A DNA stretch of 64,000 nucleotides from Flavobacterium cyclinae (GTDB lineage Bacteria > Bacteroidota > Bacteroidia > Flavobacteriales > Flavobacteriaceae): contig NZ_CP089095.1 of the NCBI RefSeq assembly GCF_021172145.1, positions 868,001-932,000 of the forward strand. The letters run 5' to 3'. Below, in pieces: positions 35,389-44,050 of this stretch. Position 1 is the first letter of the stretch; every line of letters begins with the position of its first letter. The notes below the pieces were generated by a model. That model was not told the DNA's origin. It was given only the letters and a program-made list of their open reading frames with translations, and ran no database searches. Made by a program: the position numbers and the translations under genes.

Positions 35389-35424
35389 TAGATTGGGCTT
35401 TTAGAAACACTAAAGTATAAAAAA

Positions 35425-35964
35425 TTATTGATTAAGATGTTTCATAATAAAAGCTACACGATTTTCCACCGTATCTTTCGGAACTTCTGTAATCGAATAA
35501 CCGTATTTTTTGTAAGTTTCTATTAAATGTTCGTGAATCAAAACGGCTTGTTCGTAGTTCTCATAACGTTCGGCATCACTAACATAGATTTCTTTCCAAG
35601 GGGGTAAAACAAATATCGAACTATATTTATAATCCTGACACGCTTTGTCAAAAAAGGAAGGATACGAATCGCCAATATAATGCATGTAAGCCAAAACATC
35701 TGGAATACCGCGATCTAAAAAAACAACATCGGCTTCTTCATTTAAAGCTTGATGGAATTGTTTTTTTCTGCCTTCTAATAATAATTCACTAAATAAAAGT
35801 GGTTTTTCGAGAAACAATTGTTCAATTCCTTGTTCTTGAGCTTCACGGATTACTTCACGAGAAATCTCAGGATAACAAGTGTGTCCTTTTGCTTTTAATG
35901 CTTCGATTAAGGTGGTTTTTCCAGAACTTGGTCCACCTATTAAAACCACAATTTCTTTATTCAT
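35425..35964 (-). CDS. NadR-like P-loop ATPase
   Basis: I place the start at ATG 35964 (MNKEIVVLIGGPSSGKTTL) because the frame further upstream overlaps a TACTTTTG -7 box. The protein of about 179 aa has Walker A GGPSSGKT and CYPEISREVIREAQEQG, characteristic of the AAA_28/NadR-type family. It is probably a small-molecule kinase or nucleotide-binding protein; the substrate is unknown. Confidence 0.85.
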   Translation of the reverse strand: MNKEIVVLIGGPSSGKTTLIEALKAKGHTCYPEISREVIREAQEQGIEQLFLEKPLLFSELLLEGRKKQFHQALNEEADVVFLDRGIPDVLAYMHYIGDSYPSFFDKACQDYKYSSIFVLPPWKEIYVSDAERYENYEQAVLIHEHLIETYKKYGYSITEVPKDTVENRVAFIMKHLNQ

Positions 35965-35982
35965 ATTGGAATTTCTAAGGCG

Positions 35983-35990
35983 CAAAAGTA
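35983..35990 (-). promoter_or_regulatory. -7 box of NadR-like ATPase gene
   Basis: TACTTTTG on the minus strand fits TAnnTTTG and lies 19 bp before the chosen start codon, ruling out the longer reading. Confidence 0.6.
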
Positions 35991-36060
35991 AGTTTTTTTA
36001 AAAATCTAATCAACTTAAAAAATTATAAGTTGCTACAATACAATTCTGAACATAAAAAAG

Positions 36061-36068
36061 TATATTTG
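36061..36068 (+). promoter_or_regulatory. -7 box of DUF493-murA operon
   Basis: TATATTTG lies 17 bp before the first ATG of the DUF493 gene and matches the consensus exactly. Confidence 0.6.
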
Positions 36069-36084
36069 CTAATTCAAATACGAA

Positions 36085-36375
36085 ATGATGATGGATAAGA
36101 AAACAGAAGAATTTTACATACGATTAAAAGAAGAGTTATCAAATTCAACACTTTGGCCTTCAGAATACTTATATAAATTTATCATGCCTTCTAACGCACA
36201 TAGTATTGCAAAAGTAGAAGCTGCTTTTAATAATATGGGAGCTGTTATTACGACACAACAGTCAAAAACAGGTAAATTTACAAGCGTTTCAGTAAGTGTG
36301 AACATGCAAAATCCGCAAAGTGTAATTGATAAATACATTGAGGTTTCGGATATTGAAGGCATCATTTCATTATAA
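36085..36375 (+). CDS. DUF493 family protein
   Basis: The small protein of about 96 aa (start 36085, 36088 or 36091, as three ATGs occur together) matches DUF493/YbeD: WPSEYLYKFIMPSNAHSIA and SKTGKFTSVSVSVNMQNPQ. YbeD proteins are regulatory ferredoxin-like fold proteins of unclear role. It heads an operon with DUF4290 and murA. Confidence 0.9.
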   Translation: MMMDKKTEEFYIRLKEELSNSTLWPSEYLYKFIMPSNAHSIAKVEAAFNNMGAVITTQQSKTGKFTSVSVSVNMQNPQSVIDKYIEVSDIEGIISL

Positions 36376-36382
36376 AATAAAC

Positions 36383-37084
36383 ATGCAAGAACAAGTAAGC
36401 AACTTAGAATATAATTCGCAACGTCCGCATTTAATTATTCCAGAATACGGAAGACATTTGCAAAAATTAATCGATCAAGCCACGGCTATTGAAGATCGTG
36501 ACGAGCGAAACAAAGCAGCAAAATACATTATTTCGGTAATGGGTTCTTTGAATCCACATTTACGTGATGTATTGGATTTTCAACATAAATTATGGGATCA
36601 ATTGTTTATCATGTCTGATTTTAAATTGGATGTCGATTCTCCGTATCCTATTCCGTCTAAAGAATTGTTATCTCAAAAACCAGAGCGATTACAATATCCA
36701 CAAAATTTCCCAAAATATCGTTTTTACGGAAACAACATCAAATACATGATTGATGTAGCGAATAGCTGGGAAGAAAGCGAATTAAAAAATGCTTTAGTTT
36801 TAGTAATTGCAAATCACATGAAAAAATGTTACTTGAGTTGGAACAAAGATACGGTTACAGACGAAGTAATTTTTGAACATTTATTAGAACTTTCGGGAGG
36901 TAAATTAAATCTTTCTAAATCCAATGAGGAGCTTTCTAATACACACGATTTGATGAAAGTGAACAAGAAAGTATCCAATAAAACGCAATTTAGTTCCAAT
37001 AAACCCGGAATTGTTAAGAAAAATAACAACAATAAAGGGCACATGAATAAAAACAATCAAAACAAAAATACATTTAAAAAATAG
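36383..37084 (+). CDS. DUF4290 family protein
   Basis: Translation begins at 36383 (MQEQVSNLEYNSQRPHLIIP); the upstream frame overlaps DUF493. The conserved YNSQRPHLIIPEYGRHLQK start and LNPHLRDVLDFQHKLWDQLF segment are diagnostic for DUF4290, a family restricted to Bacteroidota. The C-terminal 50 residues are Asn/Lys-rich and disordered. The function is unknown; constant linkage to murA suggests a cell-envelope role. Confidence 0.93.
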   Translation: MQEQVSNLEYNSQRPHLIIPEYGRHLQKLIDQATAIEDRDERNKAAKYIISVMGSLNPHLRDVLDFQHKLWDQLFIMSDFKLDVDSPYPIPSKELLSQKPERLQYPQNFPKYRFYGNNIKYMIDVANSWEESELKNALVLVIANHMKKCYLSWNKDTVTDEVIFEHLLELSGGKLNLSKSNEELSNTHDLMKVNKKVSNKTQFSSNKPGIVKKNNNNKGHMNKNNQNKNTFKK

Positions 37085-37092
37085 GCAGTTGC

Positions 37093-38403
37093 ATGGGAAC
37101 ATTTAAAATTGAAGGAGGAAAACCATTAAAAGGGGATATAACCCCTCAGGGAGCAAAAAATGAAGCTTTACAAGTTTTGTGTCCGGTTTTATTAACTTCT
37201 GAAAAAGTTAGAATTACCAATATTCCAGATATTATTGATGTAAATAAATTAATTACACTTTTAGGAAACTTAGGGGTTAAAATTCAAAAAAATGGACCTG
37301 GTGATTATACGTTTCAAGCCGATGAGGTAAATGTAAACTACTTAAAAACAGAAGCTTTCAAAAAAGAAGGTGGAAGTTTAAGAGGTTCAATTATGATTGT
37401 AGGACCGCTATTAGCACGTTTTGGTTGTGGATACATTCCTAAGCCTGGAGGTGATAAAATTGGTCGTCGTCGTTTAGATACGCACTTTGAAGGTTTTATT
37501 AATCTTGGTGCTAAATTTAGATACGAAAGAGAAGACCATTTCTACGGAGTGGAAATCGACGGAAGATTACAAGGTTCTTATATGTTGTTAGACGAAGCTT
37601 CGGTAACCGGAACGGCTAATATTGTAATGGCTGCCGTTTTAGCAGAAGGAACAACAACGATTTATAATGCAGCTTGCGAACCTTACTTACAGCAATTGTG
37701 TAAAATGTTAAATTCGATGGGTGCGAAAATCACCGGTGTTGGGTCTAATTTACTTACAATTGAAGGTGTGGAAAGTTTAGGCGGTTGCGAACACAGAATT
37801 TTACCGGATATGATTGAAATCGGTTCTTGGATTGGTCTTGCAGCTATGACAAGAAGCGAAATTACGATTAAAAATGTGAGTTGGGATAACTTAGGGCAAA
37901 TTCCAAACGTATTTAGAAAATTAGGAATTACACTTGAAAGAAAAGGCGATGATATCTACATTCCTGCACATAAAGACGGATATGAAATCAAAACCGATAT
38001 CGATGGTTCAATTTTAACTATTGCCGATGCTCCATGGCCAGGATTTACACCTGACTTGTTAAGTATCGTTTTAGTTGTAGCAACTCAAGCTAAAGGAGAT
38101 GTGTTAATTCACCAAAAAATGTTTGAAAGCCGTTTGTTCTTCGTAGATAAATTAATCGATATGGGAGCAAAAATTATGTTATGTGACCCACACAGAGCAG
38201 TGGTTATGGGACATAACTTCCAATCGCAACTAAAAGCAACTACTATGAGTTCTCCAGATATTAGAGCCGGAATTTCATTATTAATTGCCGCTTTAACAGC
38301 AAAAGGAACTTCAACCATTCAAAATATCGAACAAATCGACAGAGGTTACGAGCGCATCGACGAAAGACTTCGCGCTATCGGAGCTAATATTGTAAGAGTA
38401 TAA
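37093..38403 (+). CDS. murA: UDP-GlcNAc 1-carboxyvinyltransferase, Asp at fosfomycin-target position
   Basis: The 436-aa enzyme performs the first step of peptidoglycan synthesis, adding enolpyruvate to UDP-GlcNAc. Lys22-Asn23 (GAKNEAL) and the repeated inside-out barrel halves are present. The usual active-site Cys, in E. coli within GGCxIG, is Asp121 here (KPGGDKIGRRRLD). Cys-to-Asp MurA from Chlamydia and mycobacteria is active but not alkylated by fosfomycin, so this protein should confer intrinsic resistance. It lies 8 bp after the DUF4290 gene. Confidence 0.95.
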   Translation: MGTFKIEGGKPLKGDITPQGAKNEALQVLCPVLLTSEKVRITNIPDIIDVNKLITLLGNLGVKIQKNGPGDYTFQADEVNVNYLKTEAFKKEGGSLRGSIMIVGPLLARFGCGYIPKPGGDKIGRRRLDTHFEGFINLGAKFRYEREDHFYGVEIDGRLQGSYMLLDEASVTGTANIVMAAVLAEGTTTIYNAACEPYLQQLCKMLNSMGAKITGVGSNLLTIEGVESLGGCEHRILPDMIEIGSWIGLAAMTRSEITIKNVSWDNLGQIPNVFRKLGITLERKGDDIYIPAHKDGYEIKTDIDGSILTIADAPWPGFTPDLLSIVLVVATQAKGDVLIHQKMFESRLFFVDKLIDMGAKIMLCDPHRAVVMGHNFQSQLKATTMSSPDIRAGISLLIAALTAKGTSTIQNIEQIDRGYERIDERLRAIGANIVRV

Positions 38404-38409
38404 TTTAGT

Positions 38410-38470
38410 GTTCAATGTTCAGTCGCAGTAAGCAGTATTACTGAGACTGAACACTGAGACTGATTACTAA
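38410..38470. repeat. Imperfect palindrome of the AGTCGCAGT family
   Basis: AGTGTTCA..TTCAGTCgCAGTAA pairs with TTACTGaGACTGAACACT after a short loop. Similar CAGTCGCAGT/ACTGCGACTG words occur in the array at 49,235, so both belong to one dispersed family. It may also help end murA transcription, although no T-tract follows. Confidence 0.55.
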
Positions 38471-38474
38471 AAAA

Positions 38475-39242
38475 ATGGAGACTTACATTATCATTTTTCT
38501 CTGCATCGCGTCCTTCATAGCGGGTTTTATAGACGCTATAGTTGGTGGTGGTGGATTAATTCAAACACCTGCAGCTTTAATTTTATTACCTAAATTACCT
38601 GTTGCCTCTATTATTGGAACGCTAAAAATCCCAGGTTTTAGTGGAACTAGTATGGCAACATACCATTATTTAAAATCGGCAAAAGTAAATTGGAAGCTAT
38701 TCATTGTAATAGCTATAATTTCTTTTGCATTTGCTTATATAGGTTCGAGTTTGCTCAATGTAATGCAAAACGATTTTATGAAACCCCTGCTTTTTGTTAT
38801 TCTAGTACTTCTTTTAATTTATACCTATTTTAAAAAAGATTTTGGTCAATTTCAAATCAACAAACTTTCAAAGAAGCAAACCTATATCTACGGAAGTATT
38901 ATATGTGTTTTCTTAGGTTTTTATGATGGATTCATTGGACCAGGAACTGGAAGCTTGTTAATCATGGCTTTTATTGCGGTTTTGGGTTTCGATTTTTTAC
39001 AGGCTAATATTTATGCAAAATTAGTCAACTTGGCAACCAACATTGGTTCTATTACCTTATTTGTATTAAAAGGAAAAATCATCTGGACGATTGCTATTCC
39101 CATGGCAATTTGTAATGTTACCGGTTCGTGGTTAGGCGCTAGATTGGCTATTTCTAAAGGCAACGGATTTATTCGTGTTTTCTTTTTAATTGTAGTAGGA
39201 TTAGCGTTGCTTCGTTTTGGATATGATGTCTTTTTGAAGTAA
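38475..39242 (+). CDS. TSUP (TauE/SafE) permease
   Basis: The 255-aa protein has eight or so membrane helices and the TSUP signature repeated: GFIDAIVGGGGLIQTPAAL near the start and GFYDGFIGPGTGSLLIMAF in the second half. Members export sulfite, organosulfonates or similar anions. The 3' end (RFGYDVFLK) is duplicated downstream of the toxin-antitoxin genes, suggesting that the cassette replaced the original end. Confidence 0.92.
   Translation: METYIIIFLCIASFIAGFIDAIVGGGGLIQTPAALILLPKLPVASIIGTLKIPGFSGTSMATYHYLKSAKVNWKLFIVIAIISFAFAYIGSSLLNVMQNDFMKPLLFVILVLLLIYTYFKKDFGQFQINKLSKKQTYIYGSIICVFLGFYDGFIGPGTGSLLIMAFIAVLGFDFLQANIYAKLVNLATNIGSITLFVLKGKIIWTIAIPMAICNVTGSWLGARLAISKGNGFIRVFFLIVVGLALLRFGYDVFLK
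39211..39229. repeat. 19-bp direct repeat, left copy (TSUP 3' end)
   Basis: TTCGTTTTGGATATGATGT occurs here inside the end of the TSUP gene and again at 39779-39797 after the toxin-antitoxin pair. The second copy is followed by a stop codon giving RFGYDVFIK. Confidence 0.85.
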
Positions 39243-39285
39243 TTTATCATTTAATAAAGAATTAAATTAACTAGCACGATTTTTG

Positions 39286-39293
39286 TATATTTG
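39286..39293 (+). promoter_or_regulatory. -7 box of toxin-antitoxin cassette
   Basis: TATATTTG matches the consensus and lies 18 bp before the antitoxin ATG at 39312. Confidence 0.6.
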
Positions 39294-39311
39294 TATTTAA
39301 ATACTATAATC

Positions 39312-39497
39312 ATGGCAGAAATAACATTAAGATTCGATGCAAGAAACCCAATTGCAAAAAAAACGATAGCATATGTTCTTTCACTTGGAGTTTTTAAAAA
39401 AGTATCAGGTTTAGATCAAGCACTTGAAGATGAAAAAAAGGGGAAAGTGAAAAAGTATAAAAATACTGATGACCTTTTCAAAAAAGTGTTGGGTTAA
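39312..39497 (+). CDS. RelB/DinJ-type antitoxin
   Basis: The start at 39312 (MAEITLRFDARNPIAKKTIA) avoids the promoter -7 box that the longer frame would overlap. The 61-aa product has a beta-strand N-terminus followed by helices, ending NTDDLFKKVLG, and fits small RelB-like antitoxins. It overlaps the toxin gene by one base, the standard layout for relBE. Confidence 0.8.
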   Translation: MAEITLRFDARNPIAKKTIAYVLSLGVFKKVSGLDQALEDEKKGKVKKYKNTDDLFKKVLG

Positions 39498-39769
39498 TGT
39501 ATACTATTACTACAACCAACAAATTTGATAAAAGTTTAAAACTTTGTAAAAAGAGAAATTATGATTTGTCTTTATTGCAAGTAGTTATTGACTTACTCCA
39601 AAAAGAAGGTAAGTTACCACAAAAATATAAACCGCATAAATTATCCGGAAATTATAAGGATTGTTGGGAATGTCACATAAAACCAGATTGGCTTTTAGTT
39701 TGGAAACAAAACGATACTGAATTAATATTACTATTATTGGATACAGGAACGCATAGCGATTTGTTTTAG
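39497..39769 (+). CDS. YafQ/RelE-family mRNA interferase toxin
   Basis: The 90-aa protein has HKLSGNYKDCWECHIKPDWLLVW and a C-terminal TGTHSDLF, matching YafQ-type toxins that cut mRNA on the ribosome with His residues near the end. The overlap with the antitoxin gene shows coupled translation. The pair is only about 0.5 kb and is flanked by direct repeats. Confidence 0.9.
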   Translation: MYTITTTNKFDKSLKLCKKRNYDLSLLQVVIDLLQKEGKLPQKYKPHKLSGNYKDCWECHIKPDWLLVWKQNDTELILLLLDTGTHSDLF

Positions 39770-39778
39770 TATTTTTAT

Positions 39779-39797
39779 TTCGTTTTGGATATGATGT
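39779..39797. repeat. 19-bp direct repeat, right copy
   Basis: This is the second copy of the TSUP-end repeat, continuing TTTATAAAATAA to encode a tail that parallels the first copy. It marks the right edge of the toxin-antitoxin insertion. Confidence 0.85.
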
Positions 39798-39801
39798 GTT
39801 T

Positions 39802-39832
39802 ATAAAATAAAAAGAGCACCTTGTGGGTGCTC
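39802..39832 (-). terminator. Terminator of the 39,843 gene
   Basis: GAGCACC (39814-39820) pairs with GGTGCTC (39826-39832), and the minus strand follows with a T-rich tract. Confidence 0.75.
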
Positions 39833-39842
39833 GTACTAACTT

Positions 39843-40262
39843 TTAGGAAATCCAGTTTTTACTTATTGCTTTTTTACTATACCATATTAAAAAGATAGCA
39901 AATAAAGGTATCATAATTGTCATGGATAATGCAAAACTGTCAAAGTCTGAAAAGCTATAACGCATAAAACCATCAATATTTTGAACAATTATGGCAATAA
40001 ACGATACTATAAATAACGAATAAGCCCATTTTTTTCGCAGTAATAATGAGATGCAACCTAATGCAGCTGAAAATACAGCAATTGCAAATGCTGCTGTAGC
40101 CCAAGCCGGTGTAGCATCCATTAATAACAATTGCTCACTGGTGTACATCGCTCTGAACGATTCTGTATTATACGCTTGTTGAATGTATTGGCTTACACCC
40201 ATTAAATTCCACAATAGGGCAACTACACTAATTACCCAAAAAGAAATGCTTGGTTTTGTCAT
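39843..40262 (-). CDS. Small integral membrane protein (139 aa)
   Basis: Four hydrophobic helices are visible: FWVISVVALLWNLMGVS, TAAFAIAVFSAALGCISLLL, LFIVSFIAIIVQNI and ALSMTIMIPLFAIFLIWY. There is no catalytic motif. Similar small membrane proteins of unknown role are common in Flavobacteriaceae. It stands alone on the minus strand with its own terminator. Confidence 0.8.
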   Translation of the reverse strand: MTKPSISFWVISVVALLWNLMGVSQYIQQAYNTESFRAMYTSEQLLLMDATPAWATAAFAIAVFSAALGCISLLLRKKWAYSLFIVSFIAIIVQNIDGFMRYSFSDFDSFALSMTIMIPLFAIFLIWYSKKAISKNWIS

Positions 40263-40318
40263 AATTTATACTTGTATTGGTTAGTACTACTAAAGTATAA
40301 AATAATTGGTAATAAATC

Positions 40319-42784
40319 CTAAAACTTCAACCCAAACATTACACCATCACCTTGATAACCATTTTGGTAGCTTCTTACATAATCAATTCGTAAGAATCTA
40401 AATTTACCAAAACCAATGTTGTCAAACCCAACAGTAAACTCTTGATAGGGTTTCATGTTAGGGATGTTTAACTGATGAAATCCACCAATTAAATTCCATT
40501 GCAATTTGTTTAGTAACGGAATCTTATTCATGATATAGCCTTTAAAGTTGTGTTCTAAATGCGTTTCCAAATACGCATCATTCGTAGAGTGACTGTAATA
40601 AGGTAATAAATTAAATGCATTCAATGAATTGTTCATCATGTTAACATGCGTTTGATTTCCATTAAAATGTTTATAATCTACAAACGAAATATTCTCAGCA
40701 TTAAAGAATTTTCCGGCTTTAAAACGTAAGCCAAAATCCCCTTTATTTCCTATCGTTTTATTGTAGCTTACAATGGCACTTACTAAATCATAATGATAAT
40801 TACTATTGCTTGCTCCAAAAGCTTTTTCATAGTAAAAACTTAAAATAGGATAATTGTCGTTTTGGATGTTGATTTTTCCGTCAGGGCGCGATATGTATTT
40901 TTGTCCAAAATGTATGCGCGTTCCAAAACTAGCTTTCATAATGTGATGGTTCTCAAAAGGAACTGAAGAGTTATTGTCAGGTTGTAACGGATCGTTTGAT
41001 AAATACAAATCATCGTTTTTAATCATGGTATAATCCGTGTTGTTGAATAAAGCACGACGGTTTTCATACAATAATTTTCCATTTGCATAAATTCCGTTAG
41101 TAACTTCTCTACCATAATTAATTTCAGCAAACTCTTTATTATACAATTTCATGTAATTGTTTTTAAAGAAAAGAGTAGCAACAGTATTTATCGTATTGCT
41201 AATTGGTTCACTCGGATTAAATTGACTTATAGCACTTCCTCCATATAGACTAATGTAAGCGTTGTTTCGATTATTAAATCGGTGATAAAAACGACCGTTA
41301 ACACGAAGGCGATCTTCGGCAAAACCATAATTGAAGGTAGAAGAAATTAAAGTAAATTTACCTGTTTCTTCATTCCATTTTCTAAATGAAAAACCACTAT
41401 CTAAATTCCAACCTTGAACGGTATTAAAACTTAACGACCCTAAATTGGTTACACCTTGATAGTTGAAATTCCAATTTTTATACGAATTCTTATACGTGTA
41501 ACCAGTTATTAATTTCAATAAGTTGAATTTATTTCCTTTAGCATCAATCGAGTCCAAATATACTTGCGATTTTCGAATGGTTTGTATGCTGTCTTTTTTT
41601 ACATAATTGGATGTTTCTTCTTCTGTTAATGGAACCGGACGATTTTCTTCCCAATACGAAGCTTCTTTTTTGTTTGCATTCTCAGCAAAAGTAACAACCT
41701 CTTTTCCAAAGGTTTTCTTTTCAAATGCCTCTTTAAAGTTGTAATTAGTAAATACGTGCGTAAACTTTCCTGTGAACTTCATTCCAAAAATACCTGCTTG
41801 AAAATCCAAAGCTTGAATGTTTTTGGCCCAAATCTTATTTTCTGAATTGTAACTGAAGTTTTGAGTCAGTTTCATTGTCTCTAATATCGGTTGTTGCATG
41901 CGATATCCTTTGATGTCAAAGTCAACTCCATATATAGCCCAAGTATCTTCAACAATATAAAGGTAACCTTCAAAAACAGGTTCTTTATCGCGTTTTGGAG
42001 TTACTAAAATCTTATTGATTAATTGATTTCTATCATCATAAAAAGTGCTTTCTAATTTGAATTTGTAGTAATTAAAAGCATTATCAGCAATAGGAGAAAC
42101 CATGTTAATTCCTAAATCTACATAGTTCTCATAAAAATCATAATTGGTATTCAAAGCTGTGTTGTAGCTAAAACCATTATCGTCTCCTGCAATTTTAGAA
42201 GCAATGATTTCTTCTTTTAAGTTATCAGGTTTTTGGAATTTAATTTTAGAAACCGTTTCCGATTGGTAAATAATACCACTACGTGTTGAATCTAAGTTGC
42301 CGTCTAAATCACCAATCTCAACACCCATGAATTTTTTAGGTATATCCTTCGCTCTAAAAATACCTCTAGAATAAAAATCAGCTTCAAACTTATCTGTTTT
42401 AGCAGCATTTTTCTTTTTCGATTTAATAGTATTTCGAATAATTTCATAAGCCGGATTTTCGCCATTTACTACAAGCACTTCTTTTAATTGAAAATCTTCT
42501 TCCTCTAACGTTACATCAAATTCATAAGGAAAACTATTTATATTTAAGATATGTTTTTGGGTTTTAAATCCTAAATATTGAAAAATTAAAGGCACATTTT
42601 TCTTTTCAGTAGTGTTTAATTCATATTTTCCCAATTCATTTGAAGTAGTACCTATATAAGTATTCTCAATATAGATATTCACAAAGGGTAATGGGTTTCC
42701 ATCTTTGTCTTTTACAGTTCCTTTTATTTGGGAAAAAGAAATACTTGCGATGAATAATAATAGTAGGGTAATTTGATGTTTCAT
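40319..42784 (-). CDS. DUF5686 outer-membrane protein with carboxypeptidase-like domain
   Basis: The 821-aa protein begins with a signal peptide (MKHQITLLLLFIASISFSQ), followed by a carboxypeptidase-regulatory-like beta-sandwich (KGTVKDKDGNPLPFVNIYI, SNELGKYELN) and a long beta-rich region ending FLRIDYVRSYQNGYQGDGVM, matching DUF5686. These are outer-membrane barrel-like proteins of Bacteroidota with unknown substrate, reminiscent of TonB-dependent receptors without the plug. It is a single gene. Confidence 0.9.
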   Translation of the reverse strand: MKHQITLLLLFIASISFSQIKGTVKDKDGNPLPFVNIYIENTYIGTTSNELGKYELNTTEKKNVPLIFQYLGFKTQKHILNINSFPYEFDVTLEEEDFQLKEVLVVNGENPAYEIIRNTIKSKKKNAAKTDKFEADFYSRGIFRAKDIPKKFMGVEIGDLDGNLDSTRSGIIYQSETVSKIKFQKPDNLKEEIIASKIAGDDNGFSYNTALNTNYDFYENYVDLGINMVSPIADNAFNYYKFKLESTFYDDRNQLINKILVTPKRDKEPVFEGYLYIVEDTWAIYGVDFDIKGYRMQQPILETMKLTQNFSYNSENKIWAKNIQALDFQAGIFGMKFTGKFTHVFTNYNFKEAFEKKTFGKEVVTFAENANKKEASYWEENRPVPLTEEETSNYVKKDSIQTIRKSQVYLDSIDAKGNKFNLLKLITGYTYKNSYKNWNFNYQGVTNLGSLSFNTVQGWNLDSGFSFRKWNEETGKFTLISSTFNYGFAEDRLRVNGRFYHRFNNRNNAYISLYGGSAISQFNPSEPISNTINTVATLFFKNNYMKLYNKEFAEINYGREVTNGIYANGKLLYENRRALFNNTDYTMIKNDDLYLSNDPLQPDNNSSVPFENHHIMKASFGTRIHFGQKYISRPDGKINIQNDNYPILSFYYEKAFGASNSNYHYDLVSAIVSYNKTIGNKGDFGLRFKAGKFFNAENISFVDYKHFNGNQTHVNMMNNSLNAFNLLPYYSHSTNDAYLETHLEHNFKGYIMNKIPLLNKLQWNLIGGFHQLNIPNMKPYQEFTVGFDNIGFGKFRFLRIDYVRSYQNGYQGDGVMFGLKF

Positions 42785-42792
42785 GTTGTTGT

Positions 42793-43070
42793 TTTTTTAC
42801 ACCGAGCTCCACCGAGCTTTTTTTGATATTCTTTATTTTTATAGAGTTACACCGAGATGCGTTTCACTTATTTTTCACAAAGAGTCCAAGACTTCGGGAG
42901 TTTCACTTTTTTCGAATTGCACTTATTTTTTACACAGAGCTACACCGAGCTTTTTTTTGATTTTCTTTGTCTTTAGAGAGCTACACAGAGTCCGAAACTT
43001 CGGACGTTTCACTTATTTTTCACACAGAGTCCGAAGCTTCGGGCGTTATACTTTAGACGTTTTGTGATAA
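42793..43070. repeat. Intergenic repeats left of GxxExxY gene
   Basis: Related words recur: TACACCGAGCT, CACTTATTTTTCACACAGAGTCCGAA, and CTTCGG(G/A)CGTT. They are reverse complements of the CTCGGTGTA and TGTGTAAAAAAGTGCAACG words in the array to the right at 43,489. Together the two arrays bracket the gene as an inverted pair. I see no gene within this stretch. Confidence 0.8.
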
Positions 43071-43076
43071 TTATTG

Positions 43077-43448
43077 TTACACGGAAAATCTTGTAATTCC
43101 CTTAGATAATAATTTTGTATTAAAATTAATTAGTAATCCAGTTTTATATTTTCCAAGCCTTAAATAAGAAATAATTTGAGCCTTGTGAACATCAGTAATA
43201 ACATCAACCGCCTTTAATTCTATTACCAATCTATCTTCTATTAATAAATCAATTCTGTATCCATGATCAATTCTAATCTCTTTATAGGAAATAGGAAGTT
43301 TTTTTTCTCGTTCTACTTTCAAATTAGCTTTACTTAATTCATAATACAAACATTCCTGATAAGCAGATTCCAATAATCCTGGTCCCAAATGCCGATGAAC
43401 TTCAATAGCTAAACCAATTACTTGTTCCGTTAACTTATCTACTTCCAT
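43077..43448 (-). CDS. GxxExxY protein (PD-(D/E)xK-3 family)
   Basis: The 123-aa protein shows the family's name motif in GPGLLESAYQECLYYEL, with VIELKAVDVITDVHKAQIISYLRL forming the nuclease-like E-x-K core, preceded by HGYRIDLLIEDRLV. These are small PD-(D/E)xK-fold proteins of unknown function. They are repeatedly found inside repeat-rich intergenic DNA in Bacteroidota, as here between two inverted arrays. This supports mobility of gene plus repeats as a unit. Confidence 0.92.
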   Translation of the reverse strand: MEVDKLTEQVIGLAIEVHRHLGPGLLESAYQECLYYELSKANLKVEREKKLPISYKEIRIDHGYRIDLLIEDRLVIELKAVDVITDVHKAQIISYLRLGKYKTGLLINFNTKLLSKGITRFSV

Positions 43449-43488
43449 AATATTATTTAAATTTTATAAATATTCTTTAATTAACCAA

Positions 43489-44050
43489 GTGCAACGCCTT
43501 CATCATCTCATTTACCTCCGTGTATCTCTGTGTAACAAAAAAGTGCAACGCCCTCTTTATCTCAATTACCACAAAGCATATAAAAAAAACACTCTGTGAA
43601 TCTCATTTTCTCCGTGTATCTCGGTGTAAAACCAAGTGCAACGCACCAAATTTCAAATATAAAGTGCAACGCCCTCTTTATCTCAATTACCACAAAGCAT
43701 ATAAAAAAAACACTCTGTGAATCTCATTTTCTCCGTGTATCTCGGTGTAAAACCAATTGCAACGCACCAAATTTCAAATATTAAGTGCAACGCCCTCTTT
43801 ATCTCAATTACCACAAAGCATATAAAAAATACACTCTGTGCATCTCATTCTCTCTGTGCATCTCGGTGTAAAACCAAGTGCAACGCCCTCTTTATCTCAT
43901 TTGCCACAAAGCATATAAAAAAAACACTCTGTGAATCTCATTCTCTCTGTGTATCTCGGTGTAAAACCAAGTGCAACGTCCTCATCATCTCAATTACCAC
44001 AAAGCATTTAAAAACCCTCTGTGTATCTCTGTGTAAAAAAGTGCAACGCT
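43489..44050. repeat. Tandem repeat array with about 93-bp units
   Basis: The unit begins AAGTGCAACGC(C)CTCTTTATCTC and continues through CACAAAGCATATAAAA, CTCTGTGAATCTCA and TATCTCGGTGTAAAACC. Near-identical full units start at about 43540, 43662, 43783 and 43876; a 28-bp insert (CACCAAATTTCAAATAT) separates some of them, and partial units lie at each end. The plus-strand ORFs in this region are only readings of the repeats. Confidence 0.9.

Noticed and set aside
42783..43067. 94-aa plus-strand ORF
   Set aside because: It runs through the repeat words left of the GxxExxY gene and starts opposite the DUF5686 start codon.
43489..44050. Possible CRISPR array from regularly spaced repeats
   Set aside because: Units of about 93 bp are near-identical throughout with no unique spacers, and no cas genes are present. 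It is a tandem repeat array.
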